From CAG-841 sp963614875 (lineage in GTDB: Bacteria; Bacillota; Clostridia; Oscillospirales; CAG-272), in the NCBI GenBank assembly GCA_963614875.1, contig CAVEFC010000010.1, forward strand, positions 1 to 41,996: a DNA stretch of 41,996 nucleotides. The letters are read 5' to 3'. Position numbers and translations under genes: made by a program. The number at the start of each line of letters is the position of its first letter. Position 1 is the first letter of the stretch. The notes under the pieces are model-generated. The model saw only the letters and a program-made list of their open reading frames with translations. It was not told where the DNA came from and ran no database searches. This document shows, piece by piece, positions 1 through 8,501 of this stretch.

Positions 1-60
1 GCCGCAAGAAGCGGAAAATGTAAGTTTTTCCGCCGCTTGCGGCAAAATTTTTTGTTTTTT
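1..60 (+). terminator. Rho-independent terminator of an upstream gene
   Basis: GCCGCAAG (1-8) pairs with CTTGCGGC (36-43), and GCGGAAAA (11-18) pairs with TTTTCCGC (26-33). A T-rich tail follows. The gene it serves lies before the window. Confidence 0.75.
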
Positions 61-82
61 CGCAAAAAATATCGTAAAATTA

Positions 83-111
83 TTGACTTTTATGTTATAC
101 TACTGTATAAT
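83..111 (+). promoter_or_regulatory. SigA-type promoter of the BlaI-like gene
   Basis: TTGACT (83-88), a 17 bp spacer and a perfect TATAAT (106-111) stand upstream of the repressor gene. Confidence 0.85.
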
Positions 112-124
112 ACAAACGTACAGT
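102..124. promoter_or_regulatory. Candidate BlaI-type operator
   Basis: A perfect inverted repeat, ACTGTA (102-107) and TACAGT (119-124), covers the -10 box and probable transcription start. Inside it TACAAACGTA (111-120) resembles the TACA/TGTA dyad bound by BlaI/MecI repressors. Autoregulation is inferred, not shown. Confidence 0.5.
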
Positions 125-175
125 TTTCAGCTATCAAGTACGCATTTTTACATACAGTAAGGAGTGAATCTTTTC

Positions 176-571
176 GTGAAAAAGCTTCCCGATACAGAAT
201 TTGACGTGATGAAGGTCGTATGGGACAATACTCCCCCCGTAACTACGACAATGATAATGGAGCAGCTCGGCACCGCGCGCGGATGGCCGGTTCCCGCACT
301 TATAACAATGCTTACCCGTCTTAACGAAAAAGGCTTTGTCTATTCCGAAAAGAAAGGCAAAATGCGTTACTATTATCCGCTTGTAAAAAAATCCGATTAC
401 ATAGAATTCATAACAAAAGAATTTATGTCAAAATATCACGGCGATTCGTTTACAAGCTTTTATTCGACATATTATGACGTAAGAATGATAAGCGATGAAG
501 CCCTTGACGCTTTTGTAGCATGGGTAAAACGCAGACGCAGCGAATTCCGTCGCTATCACAGCGACAACTGA
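176..571 (+). CDS. BlaI/MecI/CopY-family transcriptional repressor
   Basis: This 131-residue protein reads MKKLPDTEFDVMKVVW at its start, the usual opening of BlaI/MecI winged-helix repressors. The recognition-helix region (TMLTRLNEKGFV, about residues 42-53) is followed by a wing (SEKKGKMRYYYP) and a helical C-terminal dimerisation part. GTG at 176 is preferred over GTG at 164 because the ribosome site AAGGAG (158-163) touches 164 but lies 12 bases before 176. Family members repress their own gene and often a beta-lactamase or antirepressor gene. No BlaR1-type sensor peptidase follows; the next gene converges only 3 bp away. A partner may lie outside the window, or this may be a stand-alone regulator. 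Confidence 0.88.
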   Translation: MKKLPDTEFDVMKVVWDNTPPVTTTMIMEQLGTARGWPVPALITMLTRLNEKGFVYSEKKGKMRYYYPLVKKSDYIEFITKEFMSKYHGDSFTSFYSTYYDVRMISDEALDAFVAWVKRRRSEFRRYHSDN

Positions 572-574
572 TCG

Positions 575-1057
575 TCAGGCGCCGTATTTTACGTCTTTTG
601 AAAAACCGTGAACAAAACCTGAGCTGTCGGCGGAGCATATATCTCCGCCGATTATTTTTCCTTTGTAAACAAGAAGATTGATATATACATCGCCCTCATA
701 GCCTTCATAATTGGTTATTTTATATGTATATCTTGTTACTTCTTTGCCCTTATACTGCGAAAGGCTGAGTCCCTGCTCTTTCTGCATTTCGTTATAGCCG
801 GTATATACCGTGTCAAATTCCGAAGGGACGGTTACCTGAACCTCTTCTACCGGACTTTCGTCAACCGTCCAGCCAAGCGCGGAAATAAACGCCGTTCTGT
901 CGCTGTTTGAATAAATTCCGGAATAATTTATTCCCTTTGTCGCGGTCTGGACGTCATATTTCGGAATAAGCGCCACAAGGGTTATCATCGCGGCGACGGA
1001 AAGCACCACGGCAAAAACAAATTTTATCGTCTGCGAACGTATTGAATATATGAACAT
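575..1057 (-). CDS. DUF4830-family membrane-anchored protein
   Basis: This 160-residue protein has one N-terminal membrane segment (about residues 12-31) and a globular domain outside. The region GWTVDESPVEEVQVTVP, then VYTGYNEMQKEQG and RYTYKITNYEGYEGDVYINLL, matches my recollection of the DUF4830 pattern. Its function is unknown. The start at 1057 is chosen because AAAGGAGG sits 7 bases upstream; a longer reading frame to 1084 has no such site. It is the second gene of a pair with the upstream lipoprotein (34 bp gap) and converges on the BlaI-like gene. Confidence 0.75.
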   Translation of the reverse strand: MFIYSIRSQTIKFVFAVVLSVAAMITLVALIPKYDVQTATKGINYSGIYSNSDRTAFISALGWTVDESPVEEVQVTVPSEFDTVYTGYNEMQKEQGLSLSQYKGKEVTRYTYKITNYEGYEGDVYINLLVYKGKIIGGDICSADSSGFVHGFSKDVKYGA

Positions 1058-1091
1058 AAAAAATGCCTCCTTTGAGTTTCTCACGGAATAT

Positions 1092-1580
1092 TTATTCCGC
1101 GGGAGCTTTTTTTATTACATCAAACGATACAATATCGAAGATTTTCCCGTCTTTTTCCGCTCTGCACGGCAAAAGACTGTTTTTTGATATGTATACCGTT
1201 CCCTGCTCCGACACGCAGACGTAAACGTCGGCGCCGCCCGGAGCTTCCTCTATCACCTTCCACACGCTGCCCGTATCAAACCTGAACGTTTCATACACGG
1301 CAAGTATCGTCGGAGGAATACAGTCAAGCTTTATTTCAAGCCCCTCGGACAAAAGCACTGCGCGCTCGCCGTTCGGTATATATACCGCGCCGCCCGCGGA
1401 TATTTTCATTTCATCGCCGGATTTATTTACTGAATATTCCGTTCCGTCGCCGGATTTTATCACGGCGGAAAAATCTCCGCTTTCATAGCTTAAAAGCGCG
1501 CTCATATCGGGCGTCTGAGAGCATCCGCACAGCGACGCAAGCAGAAAAAGCAAAATTGCCATCGCCGTCGTTTTTTTCAA
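1092..1580 (-). CDS. Small lipoprotein of unknown function
   Basis: The 162-residue product starts at TTG (1580) behind a GGGGGTG ribosome site. It has a lipoprotein signal peptide, MKKTTAMAILLFLLASLCGC, with the probable lipidated cysteine at residue 20. The rest is beta-rich, with glycine-bounded turns (SGDFSAVIKSGDGTEYSV) and two more cysteines (about residues 86 and 139). I do not recognise the family. It lies 34 bp before the DUF4830 gene on the same strand, so the two are probably co-transcribed cell-surface proteins. The longer reading frame to 1622 is rejected because it would put charged residues before the signal peptide. Confidence 0.75.
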   Translation of the reverse strand: MKKTTAMAILLFLLASLCGCSQTPDMSALLSYESGDFSAVIKSGDGTEYSVNKSGDEMKISAGGAVYIPNGERAVLLSEGLEIKLDCIPPTILAVYETFRFDTGSVWKVIEEAPGGADVYVCVSEQGTVYISKNSLLPCRAEKDGKIFDIVSFDVIKKAPAE

Positions 1581-1644
1581 AATATCACCCCCGTTTTTTC
1601 GGACATAATGATGAATATGCACAGCTTCTTATCAATATTCTCAC

Positions 1645-1673
1645 TTGAAAAATCTTTCGGCATATGATACAAT
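1645..1673 (+). promoter_or_regulatory. Extended -10 promoter of the nucleotidyltransferase gene
   Basis: TTGAAA (1645-1650), a 17 bp spacer and TACAAT (1668-1673), with TG at 1665-1666 forming an extended -10. Confidence 0.8.
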
Positions 1674-1715
1674 ACCGATATACTCAAAAAAATATCTTTC
1701 CGGAGGTTATTTATA

Positions 1716-2615
1716 ATGACGCTTGTCGTACTTGCAGCAGGAATGGGAAGCCGCTTCGGCGGTGTAAAACAGCTCACACCGCTTACCGATAACGGAGAAT
1801 TCGTAATAGATTTTACGGTGTTTGACGCGGTTCGTGCCGGATTTGACCGGATAATGTTTATAATAAGGGAAGAGCATCGGAAAGCTTTTGACGATACGAT
1901 AGGAGCAAGAATAAGAAACAGCGGCGTAAAGGTTGAATATGTGTATCAGACCTTTGCCCTGCCCGAAGGCTTTACCTTCCCCGATGGAAGAAAAAAGCCG
2001 TGGGGAACGGCTCACGCCATAATGTGTGCCGGAAACGTGGGCGACAACTTCGGCGTCGTGAACGCGGACGATTTCTACGGCTATGAAACCTTCCGTCTGC
2101 TTGCGGATTTTCTACGCACGGCAAAGGACGACGAAAAAGCCCATTACTGCTCCGTTGCATACAAGCTTGAAAATACACTCAGCGAAAACGGAACGGTTTC
2201 GCGCGGAATATGCAAAGCAAAGGACGGCTATCTTGTTTCGCTCGACGAAAAAACAAAGATAGAGCGTCGCGGAGATATCGCCGTAAACACAGAGGACGAC
2301 GGCACTCAGACGGAGCTTCCTCTCGACTGCACCGTTTCGATGAACTGCTTCGGCTTTACGCCGTCGTTTACGGGAAAGCTTGAAAAACAGTTTGAAGAAT
2401 TTCTCCGCAAAAACGAAAGCGACCTTTCAAAATGCGAATTTTATCTTCCGACCGCCGTCCAGACGCTTATCGAAAGCGGCGAATGCGACGTAAAGCTTTA
2501 TCGGTCACCCGCAAAGTGGATGGGCGTGACATACCGCGAAGACAGCGAAGCTTTTTCACGCTTTATAAAAGAACAGCGCTCGCTCGGAAACTATCCCGAT
2601 AAGCTTTGGAAATAA
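1716..2615 (+). CDS. Sugar-phosphate nucleotidyltransferase family protein (NTP_transferase)
   Basis: The 299-residue protein opens with VVLAAGMGSRFGGVKQLTPL, the glycine-rich nucleotide-binding loop with the conserved Arg and Lys of sugar-1-phosphate nucleotidyltransferases. PWGTAHAIMCAG and VVNADDFYG supply the base-contacting and metal-binding Asp motifs. Such enzymes join NTP and a sugar phosphate into an NDP-sugar plus pyrophosphate; the sugar cannot be read from the sequence. GGAGG lies 9 bases before the ATG. It has its own promoter and a strong terminator, so it is monocistronic. No paired sugar kinase is adjacent. Confidence 0.88.
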   Translation: MTLVVLAAGMGSRFGGVKQLTPLTDNGEFVIDFTVFDAVRAGFDRIMFIIREEHRKAFDDTIGARIRNSGVKVEYVYQTFALPEGFTFPDGRKKPWGTAHAIMCAGNVGDNFGVVNADDFYGYETFRLLADFLRTAKDDEKAHYCSVAYKLENTLSENGTVSRGICKAKDGYLVSLDEKTKIERRGDIAVNTEDDGTQTELPLDCTVSMNCFGFTPSFTGKLEKQFEEFLRKNESDLSKCEFYLPTAVQTLIESGECDVKLYRSPAKWMGVTYREDSEAFSRFIKEQRSLGNYPDKLWK

Positions 2616-2623
2616 CATACTCC

Positions 2624-2670
2624 AAAAGCGTTTCGTGCCTGAAAAAATCAATGGCGCGAAACGCTTTTTT
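2624..2670 (+). terminator. Terminator after the nucleotidyltransferase gene
   Basis: AAAAGCGTTTCG (2624-2635) pairs with CGAAACGCTTTT (2657-2668), with an added GCC/GGC pair above and a T-run after the stem. Confidence 0.88.
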
Positions 2671-2716
2671 GTTACAAACGCAAAAAAATATTCTTAAAAT
2701 ATTATCAATTTGACGA

Positions 2717-2746
2717 TTGTATTTATATACATCCGTATGATATAAT
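2717..2746 (+). promoter_or_regulatory. Promoter of the M6 protease gene with spacer palindrome
   Basis: TTGTAT (2717-2722), an 18 bp spacer and TATAAT (2741-2746), with an extended TG at 2738. The spacer region carries a dyad TGTAT-TTAT-ATACA (2718-2731), which could be an operator. Confidence 0.65.
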
Positions 2747-2793
2747 TATTCGGACTTACAAATAAAATTTATATTTATTTCAGGAGGAAAAAC

Positions 2794-5172
2794 ATGCTTA
2801 AAAAAGCGTTATCGTTTTTTGTGGCGGCTGTGCTTTTGCTTGCGGCAATTCCAATGGCGGCGTCAGCAGCCGACATGGCAGAGTACAGCTACTCGGAAAT
2901 CAAAAAAGTATATGAGGGCTATACGCCCATTCCGCTTCTCGTAATAGTTATAAACTTCGATGCGGACGGCGACGGAAAGGACGCTTACCTTGAAGGAAAA
3001 AGCACTACAAATTCAAGCTCCGACGCATATAAGGAGCAGTGGGCTCATTCCGAAGAATCCTATTGGGCGCAGTCACTGTTCGGCGACGAAGGCAGCACGA
3101 TGAAAAACTACTTCAAGCTTATGTCAAACGGCAACTTCTGGTGGGAGCCCGCCGAAGAAACCTACGGCGAAGAAAACAACGGCGTGGTTTATGTAACGCT
3201 CAATATGCAGCATCCCGGCACATCGGGAAGCGACAGACCGGCTACGGTGGGCAATGCAAGAATTCCCGCGATAAACGAAGCCGCAAAATATGTTGACTTT
3301 TCAAAATACGATAAAAACGGCGACGGTGTAATCACATGGGACGAGCTTACGTTCCTTTACATCTGCGGCGGACGCAGCACAAAATTCACCTCGTCCCCCA
3401 TCGGAAGCAGCGTCTGGGGTATTCACAGCTTCAAATCGGACAGCACGGGCTGGTCTACAACGCAAAACGGCGTTACCCTTTGCAAAACAAGATATGCCGC
3501 GGTCGGAGAAATGCAGAATGACGGCAAACCCCTTTCGTTCGGCTCGATAGCGCACGAGCTCGGTCACGTTTTAGGCGCTGATGACCTTTACACTCTCGGC
3601 GGATATACATGGAACGGCGGTCCCGGCGATCTTGCGCTTCAGGGCGGCGGCTCTGGACTGGGCTCAAACAAAGGCGCAAGAGCGGGTACCGCTCCTGCGG
3701 CGATAGATCCCTATTACCTTATAGACTACGGCTTTGAAACGCCCACAATTGTTCAGGACGGAACGTACACTCTTTACTCGCGCGAAAGCACAAAGGGTGA
3801 TTACAACATCATCAGAATAAACACGGCAAATCCGGACGAATATTATCTGATAGAGAACAGATATACAACCGACGCATCAAGCTATGACGCCATAAGTCCC
3901 GATGCAAGAGGCATTATTATCTGGCATATTGATGAAACCGTAATGAAATCCGGCGTGCCGGTAGGATACAAGGGCGCGGCTCACGCCCCGGGCATCACGC
4001 CGCTTTATCCGAACGGCAACACCGGCGGCAGCTCTTACGACTGCTGGAGCAGCAAAGACGGAAAGAACCTTTTCGATTGTCACAATTTCAAGTTCGTGGG
4101 TGCGGGAACATGGTACACCCTTATGACAGAAGAGGAAGCGGCACAGCTCAACCTCAAAATCGAAATGCTCTCCGCTTCCGGCAACGAAATGCAGATCAAG
4201 GTCAGCGGCACGGTAGATGTGCCCGTAACCTTCAAGGCGTCCGCAACCACAACAATCGACACGATAACCATTGCCGGCAGAGTTACCGAACTCAACTGCG
4301 GAACGCTCAACATGATAACCGCAACGGTATCAAAGAGCGCGGACGGCTCAAATCCCGTTGCTACGGGATATATAAAGCCCGATGAGGCAGGCGCTTTCAG
4401 CTATGATTTCACAGGTCTTGACGACAAATCGACATATTATGTCACGATTGTGGCAAAAGGCTCGAAGGGCGAATCGACAAAATCAATCAAGGCTTATACA
4501 AAAGCTCCTCCGAAGGTCAGAACGGACGATTACTCCGTATATCTTTACAAGGGAATGACAACCGCAAACAGACCTTACGAGGTAACCGTAAAGTGCGGAC
4601 AGCCCCTCACATACAGCTTCCCGATGACAAAGACGCTTGAAAAATTCGGCGGCTGGTATTACGATACAGAATGTACGCAGGTCTACGATATGTCGTTTAC
4701 AAAAACCGACTGCGAACCGATGTATCTCTATGCAAGATGGATCTTAAACGAAGAAGCGGTCACGCTCAAAATCGTCGGCGCGAAATCGAAATATATGATA
4801 TTTGCGGTAAAGGTCGGCGAAACGTTTGTCCAGCCCGTTCTCGAAGACAACGACGGAAAAGCATTTATAGGCTGGTATCTCGATTCCGGATTTACTCAGG
4901 AATATGATTTTTCGACTCCCACCTCCGAAGCCGGAGAGCTTACGGTCTACGCAAGATGGGAAGGCGACGAGCCCACGCCCGTTGAAACAACGACAGAAAC
5001 AACCACAACAGCCGTAACATCGGCGCAGACAACAACAGCCGAAAGCACATCGACCTCGGGCAAAAGCGGAAGCGGTTGCAAATCCGTAATAGGCGCAGGC
5101 ACTTCCCTTGCGGTTATATGCATAATAGGCACGGCTCTTGCTCTCGGAAAAAAGAAAGAAAAGCAGCAATAA
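2794..5172 (+). CDS. Secreted, membrane-anchored M6-type metalloprotease with EF-hand and InlB-like repeats
   Basis: The 792-residue protein has a signal peptide cut after ASA (residues 23-25). The catalytic domain contains HELGHVLGADD (254-264), the zinc motif HExxHxxGxxD of M6 (immune inhibitor A-like) peptidases, and the later conserved GIIIWHIDE (373-381). DKNGDGVITWDE (173-184) is a canonical EF-hand loop and should bind calcium. A fibronectin-like beta domain follows (about 475-570), then two InlB/Flg_new-type repeats ending in YARW (about 595-650 and 655-722). A Thr-rich stalk (about 727-756), a membrane helix and a KKKEK tail complete it. It should be a cell-surface protease facing outward. 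GGAGG lies 6-9 bases before the ATG. A paralogue at 35390-37834 has lost the catalytic motif. The exact peptidase subfamily is less sure than the metalloprotease assignment. Confidence 0.88.
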   Translation: MLKKALSFFVAAVLLLAAIPMAASAADMAEYSYSEIKKVYEGYTPIPLLVIVINFDADGDGKDAYLEGKSTTNSSSDAYKEQWAHSEESYWAQSLFGDEGSTMKNYFKLMSNGNFWWEPAEETYGEENNGVVYVTLNMQHPGTSGSDRPATVGNARIPAINEAAKYVDFSKYDKNGDGVITWDELTFLYICGGRSTKFTSSPIGSSVWGIHSFKSDSTGWSTTQNGVTLCKTRYAAVGEMQNDGKPLSFGSIAHELGHVLGADDLYTLGGYTWNGGPGDLALQGGGSGLGSNKGARAGTAPAAIDPYYLIDYGFETPTIVQDGTYTLYSRESTKGDYNIIRINTANPDEYYLIENRYTTDASSYDAISPDARGIIIWHIDETVMKSGVPVGYKGAAHAPGITPLYPNGNTGGSSYDCWSSKDGKNLFDCHNFKFVGAGTWYTLMTEEEAAQLNLKIEMLSASGNEMQIKVSGTVDVPVTFKASATTTIDTITIAGRVTELNCGTLNMITATVSKSADGSNPVATGYIKPDEAGAFSYDFTGLDDKSTYYVTIVAKGSKGESTKSIKAYTKAPPKVRTDDYSVYLYKGMTTANRPYEVTVKCGQPLTYSFPMTKTLEKFGGWYYDTECTQVYDMSFTKTDCEPMYLYARWILNEEAVTLKIVGAKSKYMIFAVKVGETFVQPVLEDNDGKAFIGWYLDSGFTQEYDFSTPTSEAGELTVYARWEGDEPTPVETTTETTTTAVTSAQTTTAESTSTSGKSGSGCKSVIGAGTSLAVICIIGTALALGKKKEKQQ

Positions 5173-5178
5173 TCCCAT

Positions 5179-5210
5179 AAAAGCGGCGAAAATCGCCGCT
5201 TTTATTTTTA
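5179..5210 (+). terminator. Terminator after the M6 protease gene
   Basis: AAAAGCGGCGA (5179-5189) pairs with TCGCCGCTTTT (5193-5203), followed by more T residues. Confidence 0.9.
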
Positions 5211-5217
5211 ATTTCTA

Positions 5218-5246
5218 TTGTCATTTCCGCCGTGATGTGATATAAT
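5218..5246 (+). promoter_or_regulatory. Promoter of the GH38 operon
   Basis: TTGTCA (5218-5223), a 17 bp spacer and a perfect TATAAT (5241-5246) with an extended TG at 5238-5239. Confidence 0.85.
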
Positions 5247-5293
5247 GACTTTTGTAACAACAAAACTCCGTTGTCGGAGAAAGGATAATTATA

Positions 5294-7789
5294 ATGAACA
5301 ATCTTCACCTTATATGCAATGCGCATATAGATCCCGTATGGCTTTGGGAAATAGAAGAAGGCGTTGCCGAAACGCTTTCGACCTTCCGCGTAGCCGCAGA
5401 TTTCTGCGACGATTACGACGGTTTTATATTCTGTCACAACGAATCGATGCTTTACGAATGGGTTGAAAAAAACGATCCCGTTCTTTTCGGAAGAATAGTC
5501 CGCCTTGTAAAAGAAGGCAAGTGGCACATAATGAGCGGCTGGTATCTTCAGCCCGACTGCAATCTTCCCTGCGGCGAAAGCTTTGTACGTCAGATACTCG
5601 CCGGAAGATATTATTTTCTTGAAAAATTCGGGGTTGAGCCGAGAACAGCCATAAATTTTGACGCTTTCGGTCATTCGCGCGGACTTGTTCAGATAATGAA
5701 AAAAGCAGGCTACGATTCATATATTTTCTGCCGTCCCGAGCCGGATATGCTCGATCTCCCCTCCGATACTTTCAACTGGGTGGGGTTTGACGGTTCGAAG
5801 ATTGCCTGCTGTCGCGCATACAATTCATACGAATCGCACAGAGGCGAGGCAGACGAAAAGATAAAAGGCTGGATGGAGCTTCACCGCGGAAAAAAGGTCG
5901 GTATGGTGCTGTGGGGAATAGGCGATCACGGCGGCGGCCCTTCGAGAATAGACCTTAAAAAGATCGAAGAGCTGAAAAAGAGCGAGAAGGAATTCAATCT
6001 TATTCATTCGACGCCCGAAGCCTTCTTTGACGAGCTTGCAAAGTCCGGAGAGAAGCTTCCCGATTACAGCGGACTTATGAATCCCCGCTATACGGGCTGC
6101 TACACTACGATGATGCGCACAAAGCAGATTCATCGCAGGCTTGAAAACGAGCTTTATATGACGGAAAAAATGTCCGCGCACGCGCTTATGGCAGACGTTT
6201 CGGATTACCCCTCCGAAGCCATTGAAAAAGCCACAAAGGACCTTATGCTTGTGGAATTTCACGATATTCTTCCCGGCTCGGCAATAGAGCCTGTCGGCGA
6301 ATATGCTCAGGCGGTCGCCGGTCACGGACTTACCGAGCTTCGCCCCGAAAAGATAAAGGCGTTCCTTGCGCTCTGCTCAGACAAGGCGAAAGCCGAGGAC
6401 GGCACAATTCCCGTTTTCGTTTACAATCCGCATCCGTATGAGGTTGATGAAACGGTCGAGGTGGAATTCCAGCTTCCCGACCAGAACAAAAATCCCGCGC
6501 TTTATTCCGTGCCGCATGTTTACAGCGGCGGCATCGAAATACCCTGTCAGCGCGAGCACGAAATGTCGAACTTCAATGTCGATTGGCGTATAAAGACGGT
6601 ATTCTTTGCAAAGCTTCCCGCAGGAACTATGAGCCGCTTCGATATAAAAATGGTGCTTTGCGAAAATCCCGAGCCGCCCGTTCAGCCCGAAGGCGATAAA
6701 TTCGTATGGGACAACGGAAAGATGAAGATCACCGTCAACCTGAAAACCGGTCTTATAGACGGATACGAGGCAAACGGAAAAGTCGGCCTCGGAAAGGATT
6801 CTCTCCGTCCGCTCGTAATAAAGGACGACGAAAACTCGTGGGCGCACAAGGAAAAATCCTTCCGCAACGTAAAAGGCGAATTTACTTTGATGGACGAAGA
6901 AAAAGCCGCCGAATTTTCGGGAATAATAAACGGTAACCGTCCTCATTCCGTCCGCATAATCGAAGACGGCGCCGTGCGTACCGTCGTCGAGGCGCTTTTC
7001 TCCTATCACGATTCGTTCCTTGCAAGAAGATATTATTTCCCGAAGAATTCCTCCGAATTTACCGTAAAGGATAAAGTTTACTGGAACGAAAAGATGACGA
7101 TGCTCAAGCTTTCGCTCAATACCGTCCGCGGCGATACGTTCATAGGTCAGACGGCATACGGCAGCGAAACGCTTCTTACAAACGGCGACGAAATGGTAAG
7201 CCAGAAATGGAACCTTGTTTCCGACGGCAAGACGGCGCTCACCGTCATAAACAGCAGCACCTACGGCTCCGATTACAAGGACGGCGAGCTTCGCATAACG
7301 TGTCTGCGTTCGCCCGGCTATTCCGCCGGAAAGAGCGACTTCTCCGTCCGCAAGCCTTATATAATGGAGCAGGATCGCTTCTCGCCGTTTATAGATCAGG
7401 GCGAACATGACTTTACGTTCACCGTAAAGGTCGGCGACGACAGCGAAAGAAAAGCGCACATCGAGCGCGAAAGCGCTGTATTTGCGGAAGCTCCCATGGC
7501 GCTTTCGTTCTTCCCTACGGGCTGTGCAAAGGAAAAGGAAAATACCATAAAGCCCTTTGCCGTGCTTTCCGACGACGTTATAACGCTCGCCGTATTCAAG
7601 AAAGCCGAAAGAGGCGACGATTTTATCATCCGCCTTTTCAATTCTACGTCGGAGCTGCGTAAAACGGTTCTTACGCTTCCCGCAATAAGCTTTGAAAAAG
7701 AATTTACGCTCGGCGCATACGAGATAAAAACGCTTCGCATAAATCTTTCCACAAAAGAAGTAAAAGAAGTTTCTCTTACGGAAAAATAA
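5294..7789 (+). CDS. Glycoside hydrolase family 38 alpha-mannosidase-like enzyme
   Basis: This 831-residue protein has the GH38 zinc-site residues. NAHIDPVWLW supplies H11 and D13, NFDAFGHS supplies the nucleophile D123, and EFHDILPGS supplies H323. GDHGGGP (211-217) is also typical of bacterial alpha-mannosidases. The N-terminal barrel is followed by the helical middle domain (about 260-360) and large beta-sandwich domains. GH38 enzymes release terminal alpha-mannose with retention of configuration. There is no signal peptide, so it acts in the cytoplasm on imported oligosaccharides. It is first in an operon with an aldolase-like and an aldose epimerase-like gene. No sugar transporter is linked. 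The sugar and linkage preferred cannot be read from the sequence. Confidence 0.93.
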   Translation: MNNLHLICNAHIDPVWLWEIEEGVAETLSTFRVAADFCDDYDGFIFCHNESMLYEWVEKNDPVLFGRIVRLVKEGKWHIMSGWYLQPDCNLPCGESFVRQILAGRYYFLEKFGVEPRTAINFDAFGHSRGLVQIMKKAGYDSYIFCRPEPDMLDLPSDTFNWVGFDGSKIACCRAYNSYESHRGEADEKIKGWMELHRGKKVGMVLWGIGDHGGGPSRIDLKKIEELKKSEKEFNLIHSTPEAFFDELAKSGEKLPDYSGLMNPRYTGCYTTMMRTKQIHRRLENELYMTEKMSAHALMADVSDYPSEAIEKATKDLMLVEFHDILPGSAIEPVGEYAQAVAGHGLTELRPEKIKAFLALCSDKAKAEDGTIPVFVYNPHPYEVDETVEVEFQLPDQNKNPALYSVPHVYSGGIEIPCQREHEMSNFNVDWRIKTVFFAKLPAGTMSRFDIKMVLCENPEPPVQPEGDKFVWDNGKMKITVNLKTGLIDGYEANGKVGLGKDSLRPLVIKDDENSWAHKEKSFRNVKGEFTLMDEEKAAEFSGIINGNRPHSVRIIEDGAVRTVVEALFSYHDSFLARRYYFPKNSSEFTVKDKVYWNEKMTMLKLSLNTVRGDTFIGQTAYGSETLLTNGDEMVSQKWNLVSDGKTALTVINSSTYGSDYKDGELRITCLRSPGYSAGKSDFSVRKPYIMEQDRFSPFIDQGEHDFTFTVKVGDDSERKAHIERESAVFAEAPMALSFFPTGCAKEKENTIKPFAVLSDDVITLAVFKKAERGDDFIIRLFNSTSELRKTVLTLPAISFEKEFTLGAYEIKTLRINLSTKEVKEVSLTEK

Positions 7790-7809
7790 ATCTGAAAGGA
7801 ACTACGGCT

Positions 7810-8487
7810 TTGAAAATATTTCTTGACTCCGCCGATACGGAAAAAATAAAGCGCGCGCTTGACTTTTATCCGATCTGCGGCGTAACGACAAATCCGACGA
7901 TCATATCACGTCGGAAGTCGGAGCTTCTTCCGCTGCTGAAGGAGCTTCGCAAAATCACGAAAGGAAAGCTTCTGTTCGTTCAGGCGACGGCTGAAAACTC
8001 CGACGCCATTGTGCGCGAAGCGCATATGATATGCGATGCTCTCGGCAAAGATATCTGTATAAAGATACCCGCGACGGAGGAAGGCGTCCGCGCGATAAAG
8101 CTTCTTGCGGCAGAGGAAATAAGCACTACCGCAACTGCTGTATACACCGTAGGACAGGCTATGCTTTGCGCGGCGGCAGGCGCCGATTATGTTGCGCCGT
8201 ATATGAGCCATATAGACAATCTTTGTCTTGATTCCGCCGAAATCGCCGGAAATATGGAAAAGCTTTTCCGCGAGCATTACCCGAAAACTCATGTGCTGGC
8301 GGCAAGCTTCCGCGTGGCAGAACAGATAATCCGCGCCGCGCTCTGCGGCGTCGGAGCGTTCACCGTCACGCCCGAGATGCTGCCCGTGCTTATTTCAAGC
8401 AACGGCACAGTTGCGGAGCTTGAATCATTCAGGGCAAACTGGTCAGCCGTTTACGGCGAAAAATCCGTCGGCGACCTTATAAGATAA
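7810..8487 (+). CDS. Transaldolase / fructose-6-phosphate aldolase-like protein
   Basis: The 225-residue product has the small transaldolase (TalC/FSA) pattern: MKIFLDSADTEKI at the start, GVTTNPTIISR, and ICIKIPATEEGVRAIKLL with the Schiff-base lysine. ADYVAPYMSHIDN and TPEMLPVLI mark the later barrel strands. Its length fits FSA-type enzymes (about 215-225), which lack the extra helices of classical transaldolases. The reaction is either cleavage of fructose 6-phosphate to dihydroxyacetone and glyceraldehyde 3-phosphate or a transaldolase transfer. The start is TTG, with AAAGGA 9 bases upstream. It lies 20 bp after the mannosidase and 14 bp before the epimerase, which suggests sugar breakdown. 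Confidence 0.88.
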   Translation: MKIFLDSADTEKIKRALDFYPICGVTTNPTIISRRKSELLPLLKELRKITKGKLLFVQATAENSDAIVREAHMICDALGKDICIKIPATEEGVRAIKLLAAEEISTTATAVYTVGQAMLCAAAGADYVAPYMSHIDNLCLDSAEIAGNMEKLFREHYPKTHVLAASFRVAEQIIRAALCGVGAFTVTPEMLPVLISSNGTVAELESFRANWSAVYGEKSVGDLIR

Positions 8488-8501
8488 CAAAGGAGAACAT
8501 C

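Noticed and set aside
6377..7459. A 360-codon open frame on the minus strand inside the GH38 gene
   Set aside because: It lies fully inside a well supported gene, has no ribosome site or recognisable motif, and reflects the codon bias of the sense strand.
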